Source of the DNA: Clostridiales bacterium
Lineage (GTDB): Bacteria > Bacillota > Clostridia > Christensenellales > CAG-314
NCBI GenBank assembly: GCA_004558105.1
Contig: SFEB01000028.1
Span: 1 to 12,500 of the forward strand
DNA length: 12,500 nt
Direction of reading: 5' to 3'
Below the pieces are notes generated by a model, which did no database searches, had not been told where the DNA came from, and saw only the letters and a program-made list of their open reading frames with translations. The translations under genes were made by a program, and so were the position numbers. Of the stretch, positions 1-6,891 are shown in pieces. Every line of letters begins with the position of its first letter. The stretch's first letter is position 1.

Positions 1-57
1 CGAACCCCTGACTTTCTCCACGTCAAGAAGACACTCTCCCAACTGAGTTAATTGCCC
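1..57 (-). tRNA. tRNA-Val(GAC), 3' part cut by the window edge
   Basis: Read on the minus strand from 57 downward, the sequence folds as a tRNA: acceptor 5' strand GGGCAAT (57-51), T8-A9, D-stem ACTC/GAGT around loop AGTTGGGA, anticodon stem TCTTC/GGAGA, and a 7-nt loop TTGACGT (26-20). The anticodon is GAC (complement of 22-24), which reads the valine codons GUC and GUU. A variable region AAGTC and T-stem strand AGGGG followed by TTCG reach position 1. The rest of the T-arm, the acceptor 3' strand and any CCA lie outside the window. It is transcribed away from nrdD. The identity rests on the anticodon and a clean partial cloverleaf. Confidence 0.93.
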
Positions 58-78
58 GAATATTTAATTGCAAGAAAG

Positions 79-107
79 ATTATACTAAAAACTTAAAATA
101 AAAGCAA
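79..107 (-). promoter_or_regulatory. Promoter of the tRNA-Val gene
   Basis: On the minus strand, TATAAT (84-79) lies 17 bp downstream of TTGCTT (107-102). The -10 is a perfect consensus and the -35 keeps TTG. Transcription would start near 72, about 15 nt before the tRNA 5' end at 57. The spacing and position fit, but no experiment supports it here. Confidence 0.6.
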
Positions 108-251
108 CCGTTTGAGGCAATTTTTTTTAACTTTTTTATCCTCTTTTCGTTGTAAATTCTTTATTGTCTTTTAAAATCTTATGTTGACGGTTTTTGTAGG
201 ATTCCGGAGTTTTTAAAATATATTCCGTGAAACATCAAAAATAGCCGTGAA

Positions 252-267
252 ACACAATATGTTGTGG
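252..267 (+). promoter_or_regulatory. NrdR box 1 upstream of nrdD
   Basis: ACACAATATGTTGTGG closely matches the imperfect palindromic NrdR consensus ACACWATATATWGTGT. NrdR is the ATP-cone repressor of ribonucleotide reductase genes and binds paired boxes. This site pairs with box 2 at 283-298, with box starts 31 bp apart (about three helical turns). The placement upstream of a ribonucleotide reductase gene makes the call strong. Confidence 0.85.
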
Positions 268-282
268 TTGAGGATAAAAATT

Positions 283-298
283 TCACAAAATATTGTGT
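283..298 (+). promoter_or_regulatory. NrdR box 2 upstream of nrdD
   Basis: TCACAAAATATTGTGT differs from the NrdR consensus at two positions and lies 31 bp after box 1. It ends 8 bp before the -35 at 307. It also contains the -10 of a possible upstream promoter (TTGAGG 268-273, 17 bp, TATTGT 291-296). NrdR bound here could therefore block polymerase directly. Confidence 0.85.
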
Positions 299-306
299 AA
301 AAATGC

Positions 307-335
307 TTGACATACGGCTACGTTTAGTGTATTGT
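307..335 (+). promoter_or_regulatory. Promoter of the nrdD operon
   Basis: A perfect TTGACA (307-312) is followed after 17 bp by TATTGT (330-335, four of six consensus bases). The start would be near 342, giving a leader of about 58 nt. An alternative overlapping promoter, TTGAGG (268-273) with TATTGT (291-296), lies across the NrdR boxes. No other gene or RNA is visible between 58 and 399 beyond the promoter, box and repeat elements listed here. Confidence 0.65.
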
Positions 336-399
336 TATCCTACCGGATGCAAGTCGGCAAGGTTAATCAAGAAAAAATAGGGGAAATAGGAGAAAGAAT

Positions 400-2775
400 A
401 TGTTTAAGGTTAAAAGAAGAGACGGAACGATTATCGATTTTGATTTGACAAAGATAAGGAACGCAGTGGAAAAAGCGTTTGTGGCAACAAACGTCAATTA
501 TACGGAAGATATTCTGGATACGATTGCATTAAAGGTTACGTCGCAATTCAATCCTAAAATAGTCAACGGCGTTATTTCCGTCGAAGACATTCAGGACGCG
601 GTGGAAGTGGTGCTTATTCAGTCGGGGTTTGTAGAGGTTTCGAAATCCTACATTTTATACCGCAAGCAACACGAAAAAATGCGTAACATGAAGTCCACAA
701 TCGTGGATTACGCCGACACGGTCAATAATTATTTAAAAATAGCGGACTGGCGCGTTAAAGAAAACAGCACGGTCACTTATAGCGTAGGCGGACTTATTTT
801 GTCAAACAGCGGCGCAATTACCGCCAACTACTGGTTGAGCGAAGTTTACGACGACGAAATCGAGCAGGCTCACCGTAACGCCGATATTCATATTCACGAC
901 TTGTCTATGCTGACCGGTTACTGCGCGGGTTGGTCCTTAAAACAACTTATCAAGGAAGGTCTCGGCGGTATCCCCGGAAAAATCACGAGTTCGCCGGCAA
1001 GCCACTTGTCCACTCTGTGCAACCAGATGGTTAACTTTTTGGGCATAATGCAAAACGAATGGGCGGGCGCTCAGGCTTTTTCTTCCTTCGATACCTATCT
1101 CGCGCCTTTCGTAAAGGTCGATAACCTGTCTTACAAAGAAGTAAAACAGTGTATTCAATCTTTCGTTTACGGCGTAAATACTCCCAGCCGTTGGGGAACG
1201 CAAGCGCCTTTTACCAATATTACGTTGGACTGGGTGGTGCCTAACGATTTGGCGGAATTGAACGCTATCGTCGGCGGCGTGGAACAAAACTTTAAATACA
1301 AGGATTGCGTCAAGGAAATGGCGATGGTTAACAAGGCCTTTATAGAAATTATGATAGAGGGCGACGCTAACGGCAGAGGTTTTCAATACCCCATCCCCAC
1401 GTATTCCATCACCCGCGACTTTGACTGGTCGGAGACGGAAAACAACAAACTCTTGTTTGAAATGACCGCCAAGTACGGTACTCCGTATTTTTCCAACTAT
1501 ATCAACAGCGATATGGAACCCAGCGACGTCCGCAGTATGTGCTGCAGATTGCGTCTCGACCTGAGAGAACTCCGCAAAAAGAGCGGCGGTTTCTTCGGCA
1601 GCGGCGAGTCCACGGGAAGTATCGGCGTAGTCACCATCAATATGCCGCGTATCGCTTACCTTTCGAGCAGTGAAAAAGAGTTTTACGCCCGTCTGGAAAA
1701 ACTTATGAACATTTCCGCGCGCAGTCTTAAAGTCAAGAGAGACGTTATTACGAAACTTCTCAACGAAGGTTTGTATCCCTATACCAAGCGCTATCTCGGC
1801 AGTTTTGACAACCACTTCTCCACCATCGGTCTGGTCGGCATGAACGAAGCCTGCCTGAACGCAAAGTGGATAGGTAAGGACCTCACGCACGCCGAAAGCC
1901 AGAAGTTTACGAAAGACGTTCTCAACTTTATGAGAAACAAACTGAGCGACTATCAGGAAATGTACGGCAACCTTTACAACCTGGAGGCAACGCCGGCGGA
2001 ATCAACTTCGTACCGTCTTGCCAAACACGACAAAAAGCGTTATCCCGACATCATTACGGCAAGCGAAGGCAAGAGTAACGTTCCTTACTACACCAACAGT
2101 TCTCATTTGCCCGTAGACTTTACGGACGATATCTTTAAAGCGCTTGACATAGAGGACGAATTGCAGACTTTGTACACCAGCGGAACCGTCTTCCACGCCT
2201 TCCTCGGTCAGAAACTGGACGATTGGCGCGCGGCGGCAAGTCTGGTGAGAAAGATAGCGGAAAACTACCGTCTGCCTTACTATACTCTGAGCCCGACGTA
2301 CAGCGTCTGCCAGGATCACGGTTACATTCAGGGTGAACATTTCACCTGCCCCACCTGCGGCAAAAAGGCGGAAGTTTACAGCAGAATCACCGGTTATTAC
2401 CGTCCCGTTCAGAACTGGAACGACGGCAAGTCGCAGGAGTTTAAAGAACGCAAGACTTACGACATCGAAAATTCCGTTCTGACGCACACGGGGGTGCTGA
2501 AAGAGGATTGTTCCTGCGCAACTCAAAAGGCGGACGAAATAAAGGGTTTGTTGCTCTTTACGTCTCCCACCTGCCCCAACTGCAAAATGGCAAAACAGAT
2601 GCTGGACAAAGCCGGCGTAGAATATACTCAGGTAGACGCCGTGGAAAACAAGGATACGACGGTTAAATACGGCGTAAATAAAGCTCCCACGTTGCTCGTA
2701 CCCAACGGAAACGGTTTTGACAGATACGACAACGCGAGCCTTATAAGAAAGTATATCGAGGGTTTAAATGGCTGA
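400..2775 (+). CDS. nrdD: Anaerobic (class III) ribonucleoside-triphosphate reductase with a fused C-terminal redoxin domain
   Basis: This 791-residue enzyme reduces ribonucleotides to deoxyribonucleotides by glycyl-radical chemistry without oxygen. An N-terminal ATP-cone (about 1-95, VKRRDGTIIDFD) senses ATP/dATP. The catalytic barrel shows the conserved cysteine in TGYCAGW (Cys175) and the thiyl-radical region MCCRLRLD (Cys381/Cys382). The zinc site is CxxH plus CxxC (Cys637, His640, Cys650, Cys653), and the glycyl-radical loop SRITGYYRP places the radical at Gly665. Beyond the usual end, about 714-791 form a glutaredoxin/NrdH-like domain with CPNC (725-728) and a cis-proline APT motif (Pro763). 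A CSC pair (704-706) lies in the linker. The ATG at 400 follows AGGAGA (388-393). The downstream flavoprotein gene overlaps by 8 nt. The activase gene nrdG is not adjacent. The enzyme call is firm; the role of the fused domain as internal reductant is inference. Confidence 0.97.
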   Translation: MFKVKRRDGTIIDFDLTKIRNAVEKAFVATNVNYTEDILDTIALKVTSQFNPKIVNGVISVEDIQDAVEVVLIQSGFVEVSKSYILYRKQHEKMRNMKSTIVDYADTVNNYLKIADWRVKENSTVTYSVGGLILSNSGAITANYWLSEVYDDEIEQAHRNADIHIHDLSMLTGYCAGWSLKQLIKEGLGGIPGKITSSPASHLSTLCNQMVNFLGIMQNEWAGAQAFSSFDTYLAPFVKVDNLSYKEVKQCIQSFVYGVNTPSRWGTQAPFTNITLDWVVPNDLAELNAIVGGVEQNFKYKDCVKEMAMVNKAFIEIMIEGDANGRGFQYPIPTYSITRDFDWSETENNKLLFEMTAKYGTPYFSNYINSDMEPSDVRSMCCRLRLDLRELRKKSGGFFGSGESTGSIGVVTINMPRIAYLSSSEKEFYARLEKLMNISARSLKVKRDVITKLLNEGLYPYTKRYLGSFDNHFSTIGLVGMNEACLNAKWIGKDLTHAESQKFTKDVLNFMRNKLSDYQEMYGNLYNLEATPAESTSYRLAKHDKKRYPDIITASEGKSNVPYYTNSSHLPVDFTDDIFKALDIEDELQTLYTSGTVFHAFLGQKLDDWRAAASLVRKIAENYRLPYYTLSPTYSVCQDHGYIQGEHFTCPTCGKKAEVYSRITGYYRPVQNWNDGKSQEFKERKTYDIENSVLTHTGVLKEDCSCATQKADEIKGLLLFTSPTCPNCKMAKQMLDKAGVEYTQVDAVENKDTTVKYGVNKAPTLLVPNGNGFDRYDNASLIRKYIEGLNG

Positions 2776-3691
2776 TTTTCACGATATAATTGTGGTCGGC
2801 GCCGGTACTGCGGGAATGACCGCCGCACTGTATGCCCTGCGTAACGGCAAGAGCGTATTGGTGCTTGAAAGCGAATCGATGGGCGGTCAGATTGCGTTCA
2901 GTCCAAAGGTGGAAAATTTTCCGTCGCACAAATCCGTTTCGGGCGCAGAACTGGCGGATATGATGTACGACCAGATATCCGAACTCGGCGCGGAGATAGA
3001 ACTTGAAAAGGCGTTGTCTGTAACCAAAAACGGCGAAGGAAATTTTACCGTCAAAACGGAATACGGCGACCATGACGGCATGGCGGTAATAATCGCCACG
3101 GGCGTCAGACACCGTAATATCGGGGTAGACGGGGAAGAAGAACTGATAGGCAAGGGCGTCAGTTATTGCGCCACATGCGACGGTCCTTTTTATGCCGGAG
3201 AAGAAGTGGCGTTGATAGGCGACGGAAACACGGCTTTGCAATACGCCGTAATGCTTTCCGGGTATTGCAAGAAGGTTACCGTGTGTACTTTGTTCGACAG
3301 GTTTTTCGGCGAAGCGAGGCTGGTAAAGACCTTAAAAAGCAAGGAAAACGTCGAGATTGTTCACAACGTCAGTCTGCAAAAGTTTGTCACCGCCGACGGA
3401 AAATTGTCGGCACTCGCGTTTAAGAAAACGACGGACGGAGCGGATTTCGTATTGCCCACGCGCGCGGTATTTATCTGCGTAGGTCAGATACCCGCCAACG
3501 AGGCGTTTGCCGACCTGGTTAAACTGGACGACAAAGGTTTTATCGTTGCGGAAGAGGATTGTAAAACGGACTGTGACGGGGTGTTTGCAGCGGGGGATTG
3601 TCGAACGAAAAAAGTCAGACAACTCACCACCGCCGCCGCCGACGGAGCAATCGCAGCGGTAAATGCGTGCGCTTATATCGACGCTTTGTGA
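2768..3691 (+). CDS. trxB: Thioredoxin-reductase-like FAD flavoprotein, atypical pyridine-nucleotide site
   Basis: This 307-residue protein has the low-molecular-weight thioredoxin reductase layout: FAD Rossmann motif GAGTAG (11-16), redox disulfide CATC (134-137), a second Rossmann loop GDGNTA (151-156), and the C-terminal FAD motif FAAGDCR (273-279). Reductases of this type pass electrons from NADPH through FAD and the disulfide to a redoxin. Here the usual HRRxxxR segment that holds the NADPH 2'-phosphate is replaced by CTLFDR (173-178). The donor may therefore be NADH or, as in clostridial ferredoxin-dependent flavin thioredoxin reductases, not a pyridine nucleotide. Its ATG lies inside the end of nrdD (8-nt overlap, shared ATGGCTGA), with GAGGG (2758-2762) as ribosome binding site, so the two are probably translationally coupled. 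The likely partner is the CPNC domain of NrdD. The family is certain; donor and partner are inferred. Confidence 0.9.
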   Translation: MADFHDIIVVGAGTAGMTAALYALRNGKSVLVLESESMGGQIAFSPKVENFPSHKSVSGAELADMMYDQISELGAEIELEKALSVTKNGEGNFTVKTEYGDHDGMAVIIATGVRHRNIGVDGEEELIGKGVSYCATCDGPFYAGEEVALIGDGNTALQYAVMLSGYCKKVTVCTLFDRFFGEARLVKTLKSKENVEIVHNVSLQKFVTADGKLSALAFKKTTDGADFVLPTRAVFICVGQIPANEAFADLVKLDDKGFIVAEEDCKTDCDGVFAAGDCRTKKVRQLTTAAADGAIAAVNACAYIDAL

Positions 3692-3715
3692 GACAGAAAC
3701 GATAAACAAGATAGT

Positions 3716-3747
3716 AAAAAACCTCAACACTCGTGTTGAGGTTTTTT
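3716..3747. terminator. Bidirectional Rho-independent terminator
   Basis: The stem CCTCAACAC (3722-3730) pairs with GTGTTGAGG (3733-3741). It is flanked by A6 on the left (3716-3721) and T6 on the right (3742-3747), so it can end transcripts from both strands. It lies 24 nt after the flavoprotein stop and 17 nt beyond the stop of the convergent lipoprotein gene. Confidence 0.9.
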
Positions 3748-3763
3748 GTTTTAGTCCGTTTAA

Positions 3764-6706
3764 TTATTCTGCCGTAAAGTATTCGGTCCATTGCGGGAAT
3801 GCGGCTTTAAACTGTGCCAGCATGTTTTTGTCGACCTTTATTTTAAATTTGAACAAGTTTCCGTTCAGTGCCGATTCGTTCATAAAGAAGGCGTTGTCGT
3901 CCATATTTACGGGGAGGTTATCGCCGTTAAGATAAATAGTCAGAGACACGCAGTTTCTGAACGCTTCTTTTTCTACCGTCGTCAGTTTTTGATTTCCGTC
4001 GAAGGTGACGCTTGCCAGCAACGTGCATTCGCCGAAAGCGCTTTCGCAAATCGTTTTAGTGTTTGCGGACAGGATTACCGTTGTCAGGTTCTTGCAATCG
4101 TAAAACGCTTTTCTTCCTATCGTCGTGAGGTTGGTATTGGTGGAGTCGAAAGACGTTACGGAAGAGCCTTCGAATGCGTATTCGCCGACGGTGGTGAGAG
4201 CGGTATCGGACGCGTCTATTGCTTTTAAGCCCGTGAGTTGATAAAAAGCGTAGGGCGCAATAGTAGTGACGGAAGCGGGTATGACGAATTTTGCGGTTGC
4301 GAGTCTGTGTGCGCAGATAAGAACGGTTTTTTCGGCATCGTACAGACTGCCGTCGTCGTCGGTTGAGAAATATGCGTTACCCTCGGCGACGTAGTACTTG
4401 GTCAACTTATCGCAGTTGTTAAACGCTCCGTACTCTATCGTTTCCACCGATGCGGGGATATTGACGGAAGTAACGGCGGTGCAGTCGTCGAAAGCGAAAG
4501 CCTTGATGGTCTTAACGCCGTTTAAAGCGATTGAAGTAAGTTTGTCGCACCCTGCAAAAGAGTTTTCGTCCAGGGTGACGACCGAACCGTTGGCTTTAAA
4601 GGTTGTCAGCCCCGTTCTCGAAAAAGCGTAGCGGGAAATAGCGGTAAGAGGGCAGGTATCTTCGATATTGAGAGTAGTCAACGCCGCGCAACCGAGGAAA
4701 GCTCGTTGACCGACCGACGTAAGTTTTTCGCCAAACGTTACGCTTTCCAGCGCAATGCATGAACCGAAGGCGTCTTCGCCGATAGCGCAGACTTTGTTCC
4801 AGAACTCAAAAGAGGTTAGATAAAAACAGCCGTAAAACGCTTTGTTGCAGATGGTGACGCCGTCGGCATTGCCGGGTTGAACGGTCATCTTCGTTACTTT
4901 GCTGTAAGAAAACGCGTTTTCGCCGATAGTCGTCGTCAGTCTGTTTAAGGTGAATTCTCCGCTGAATGCGGGCGCAACCAGAATAAACGAGGTCATATCC
5001 TTGCTGTAAATGCTGCCGTTGTATGCGGTAAAAGACGGGTTATTTTCGCTGACCTTAAATTCTGCCAGCAAAGAGCACCCGCTGAAAGCGTTGACCGTGA
5101 GTTTTTCGACCTTTTCGCCGATATAAAATTCCGTCAGACCGCTGCAACCGCTGAAGGCGCTTGCGCCGAGGGCAGTCAGATTGACGGCTGCGACGGTATT
5201 TACTTCGTTCAGTCCCGTACAACCCTCAAAAGCGTTTCCACCGACGTTTGCGACGTTAGCTTCCAACGTAACTTTTTTAAGGTTGGTTGCGTAAGCGAAA
5301 GTATATTGTGCGATATTCCAGTTTACGGATATTTCGGTGTTTTTACTGCCGAGAGCATAAGCGTACACCGTGTTGTTGGCTTTTTTTACAAGAAATTCTC
5401 CGCCGCTGAAGTAAGAGTTAACGGTCGCATCGAAATAGGTGAGTTTAGAAGTTTTGGAAAACACGCCGTAGCCGACGTCTTCCAGCCCGGAGTTAAGATT
5501 GACGTATGAGAAAGCGCAACCTCTGAAAGCAAAGTTACCTATAGACAAGACTCTGTCCGGCAATATCAAATAGCCTTCTTTCAGTTCGTCGGAATAAACG
5601 GATTTAAGATTGACGCAAGAGTCGAAAGCGAGATCGGCGATAGCGGTCAGTCTGCTTTCGCCGTCAAATTTTACCATTGTCAAAGCAGTGCAACCGTTAA
5701 AGGCGTTGGCTTTGATTTCCACTACGCTTTCAGGGATAACCACCGAGGTAATGCCACAACGCGCAAAACCGCCGTCGGCAACGACCGTTATCGGTTGGGC
5801 GTTGTAGGTACTCGGAAGAACCAACGACGCGCTCGGCAAATCTTTTTCGGGTGCTTTTGCGATAGAATACGTGCCGTCGGACAGGAGAGTGTAGGAGAAG
5901 TATTCGTCTTCGGTGGTTTTTGATTTTTCCCACACGGCGGCGAAAGCAACATTGCCGGTTACTTCGTATCTGTCTCCGACAGAGTAGGTTTCTCCCGTTT
6001 TTACGTCTTTCCATTCAACGAAATCGTAACCAGCTAAGGTAAAACCGCATTCGGGAAGAATGACGTAATTGTTCTTTTCGGCGCGCCTTACCGACATACT
6101 GCCGCTTACCGCGGAGTCTCCGTTTTCGCTGCCCAGGAAGGTCACCGTGTATCTGTCCGTCCAGAACGCCTTTAAAGCGGCGGCTTTGCCGGGCATGACG
6201 AAAGTACTCGTATAGAGATCGCCGTCGTATTCCCAACCGCCGAAGTTGAAGTCCTCGTCTTGGGTGGTACAGGAAGAAAGTCTTACCGTTTCACCCTCGT
6301 AGCAATAGTCGGAGGATGGGAGGGAGGACGCTTTTTGCGCGTCGTCTACAAAACTCAAGGAGTAGGCTTTTTTCCATACCGCCGTCATCGTTATGTTGGT
6401 TTCTCCGACGACTATGCTTTCACCTGCGGCGAAAATTTTGTCGCCGTAACGCCAGCCTGCAAATTTTTCCTTCCCGTCGTCGATGTCTTTCAGCGTTTTG
6501 GTGGGGGAAATAAGTTTGATCTGTTCGCCGGTGTTTACGTTAAATTTGTTTGAACTCGCACTTCCGGTAGAAGTGCTGACTATTGCGCCGACGTATTCGA
6601 AGGTAAGCTGTGCCTTAGTTTTGTCTTTTTTGCAGGCAACAAGCATGCAGGAGCATACCAGGCAAATCAAAGTAACTAAAACAAAAAATTTCGTAATTTT
6701 TTTCAT
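3764..6706 (-). CDS. BspA-like leucine-rich-repeat surface lipoprotein with InlB-type B repeats
   Basis: The protein has 980 residues if it starts at 6706. The N-terminus MKKITKFFVLVTLICLVCSC ends in a lipobox LVAC with lipidated Cys25, so it is predicted to be an exported, membrane-anchored lipoprotein. Three InlB B-type (Listeria-Bacteroides) repeats follow at about 34-111, 114-182 and 185-259, each with a GW or EW core and a closing AVW/AFW. From about 300 to 960 there are about 22 BspA-type repeats with AF..C cores such as NAFNGC and SAFSGC, interrupted by spacer modules (for example near SIYSKD and SLYDAEK). Such proteins usually act in adhesion or host/matrix contact; the ligand is unknown. 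An in-frame ATG at 6718 exists, but GGAGAA (6716-6711) lies between it and 6706 and is best read as the ribosome binding site for 6706. The gene appears monocistronic. Confidence 0.93.
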   Translation of the reverse strand: MKKITKFFVLVTLICLVCSCMLVACKKDKTKAQLTFEYVGAIVSTSTGSASSNKFNVNTGEQIKLISPTKTLKDIDDGKEKFAGWRYGDKIFAAGESIVVGETNITMTAVWKKAYSLSFVDDAQKASSLPSSDYCYEGETVRLSSCTTQDEDFNFGGWEYDGDLYTSTFVMPGKAAALKAFWTDRYTVTFLGSENGDSAVSGSMSVRRAEKNNYVILPECGFTLAGYDFVEWKDVKTGETYSVGDRYEVTGNVAFAAVWEKSKTTEDEYFSYTLLSDGTYSIAKAPEKDLPSASLVLPSTYNAQPITVVADGGFARCGITSVVIPESVVEIKANAFNGCTALTMVKFDGESRLTAIADLAFDSCVNLKSVYSDELKEGYLILPDRVLSIGNFAFRGCAFSYVNLNSGLEDVGYGVFSKTSKLTYFDATVNSYFSGGEFLVKKANNTVYAYALGSKNTEISVNWNIAQYTFAYATNLKKVTLEANVANVGGNAFEGCTGLNEVNTVAAVNLTALGASAFSGCSGLTEFYIGEKVEKLTVNAFSGCSLLAEFKVSENNPSFTAYNGSIYSKDMTSFILVAPAFSGEFTLNRLTTTIGENAFSYSKVTKMTVQPGNADGVTICNKAFYGCFYLTSFEFWNKVCAIGEDAFGSCIALESVTFGEKLTSVGQRAFLGCAALTTLNIEDTCPLTAISRYAFSRTGLTTFKANGSVVTLDENSFAGCDKLTSIALNGVKTIKAFAFDDCTAVTSVNIPASVETIEYGAFNNCDKLTKYYVAEGNAYFSTDDDGSLYDAEKTVLICAHRLATAKFVIPASVTTIAPYAFYQLTGLKAIDASDTALTTVGEYAFEGSSVTSFDSTNTNLTTIGRKAFYDCKNLTTVILSANTKTICESAFGECTLLASVTFDGNQKLTTVEKEAFRNCVSLTIYLNGDNLPVNMDDNAFFMNESALNGNLFKFKIKVDKNMLAQFKAAFPQWTEYFTAE

Positions 6707-6780
6707 ATGGTTCTCCATAATGCGTACGTATCGGGTAAAATACGCCTTATATTAAGTACAATAACTATTGTTAGTTTAAC

Positions 6781-6809
6781 ATTATAATATTGCTTTCATG
6801 TGTTAAAAA
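6781..6809 (-). promoter_or_regulatory. Candidate promoter of the BspA-like gene
   Basis: On the minus strand a perfect TATAAT (6786-6781) lies 75 bp upstream of the start at 6706. At 17 bp spacing the -35 is TTTTTA (6809-6804), which is weak. The start would be near 6774, inside the small palindrome AACTA-N4-TAGTT (6763-6776). Because ATTATAAT reads as TATAAT on both strands, the assignment to this gene rests on position only. Confidence 0.45.
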
Positions 6810-6841
6810 AGTGAAAGTTGGTTCATGTGTCGATTTTCGGC

Positions 6842-6870
6842 TTGATTTTTCTTGGCAAAGATGTTATATT
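6842..6870 (+). promoter_or_regulatory. Promoter of pepF
   Basis: TTGATT (6842-6847), a 17-bp spacer and TATATT (6865-6870) with an extended TGT just before the -10. The start would be near 6877, leaving a short leader of about 15 nt holding AAAGGAG (6878-6884) before the ATG at 6892. Confidence 0.7.
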
Positions 6871-6891
6871 TAAGCGCAAAGGAGAATTTTT

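Noticed and set aside
937..1890. Long minus-strand open frame inside nrdD (317 codons)
   Set aside because: It lies wholly antisense to a certain gene, has no recognisable domain or ribosome binding site, and is explained by the codon composition of nrdD. The same applies to 2002-2526 and 2741-3241 on the minus strand.
6707..6718. ATG at 6718 as start of the BspA-like protein
   Set aside because: GGAGAA right after it serves as ribosome binding site for the ATG at 6706, which directly begins a typical lipoprotein signal peptide (MKK...).
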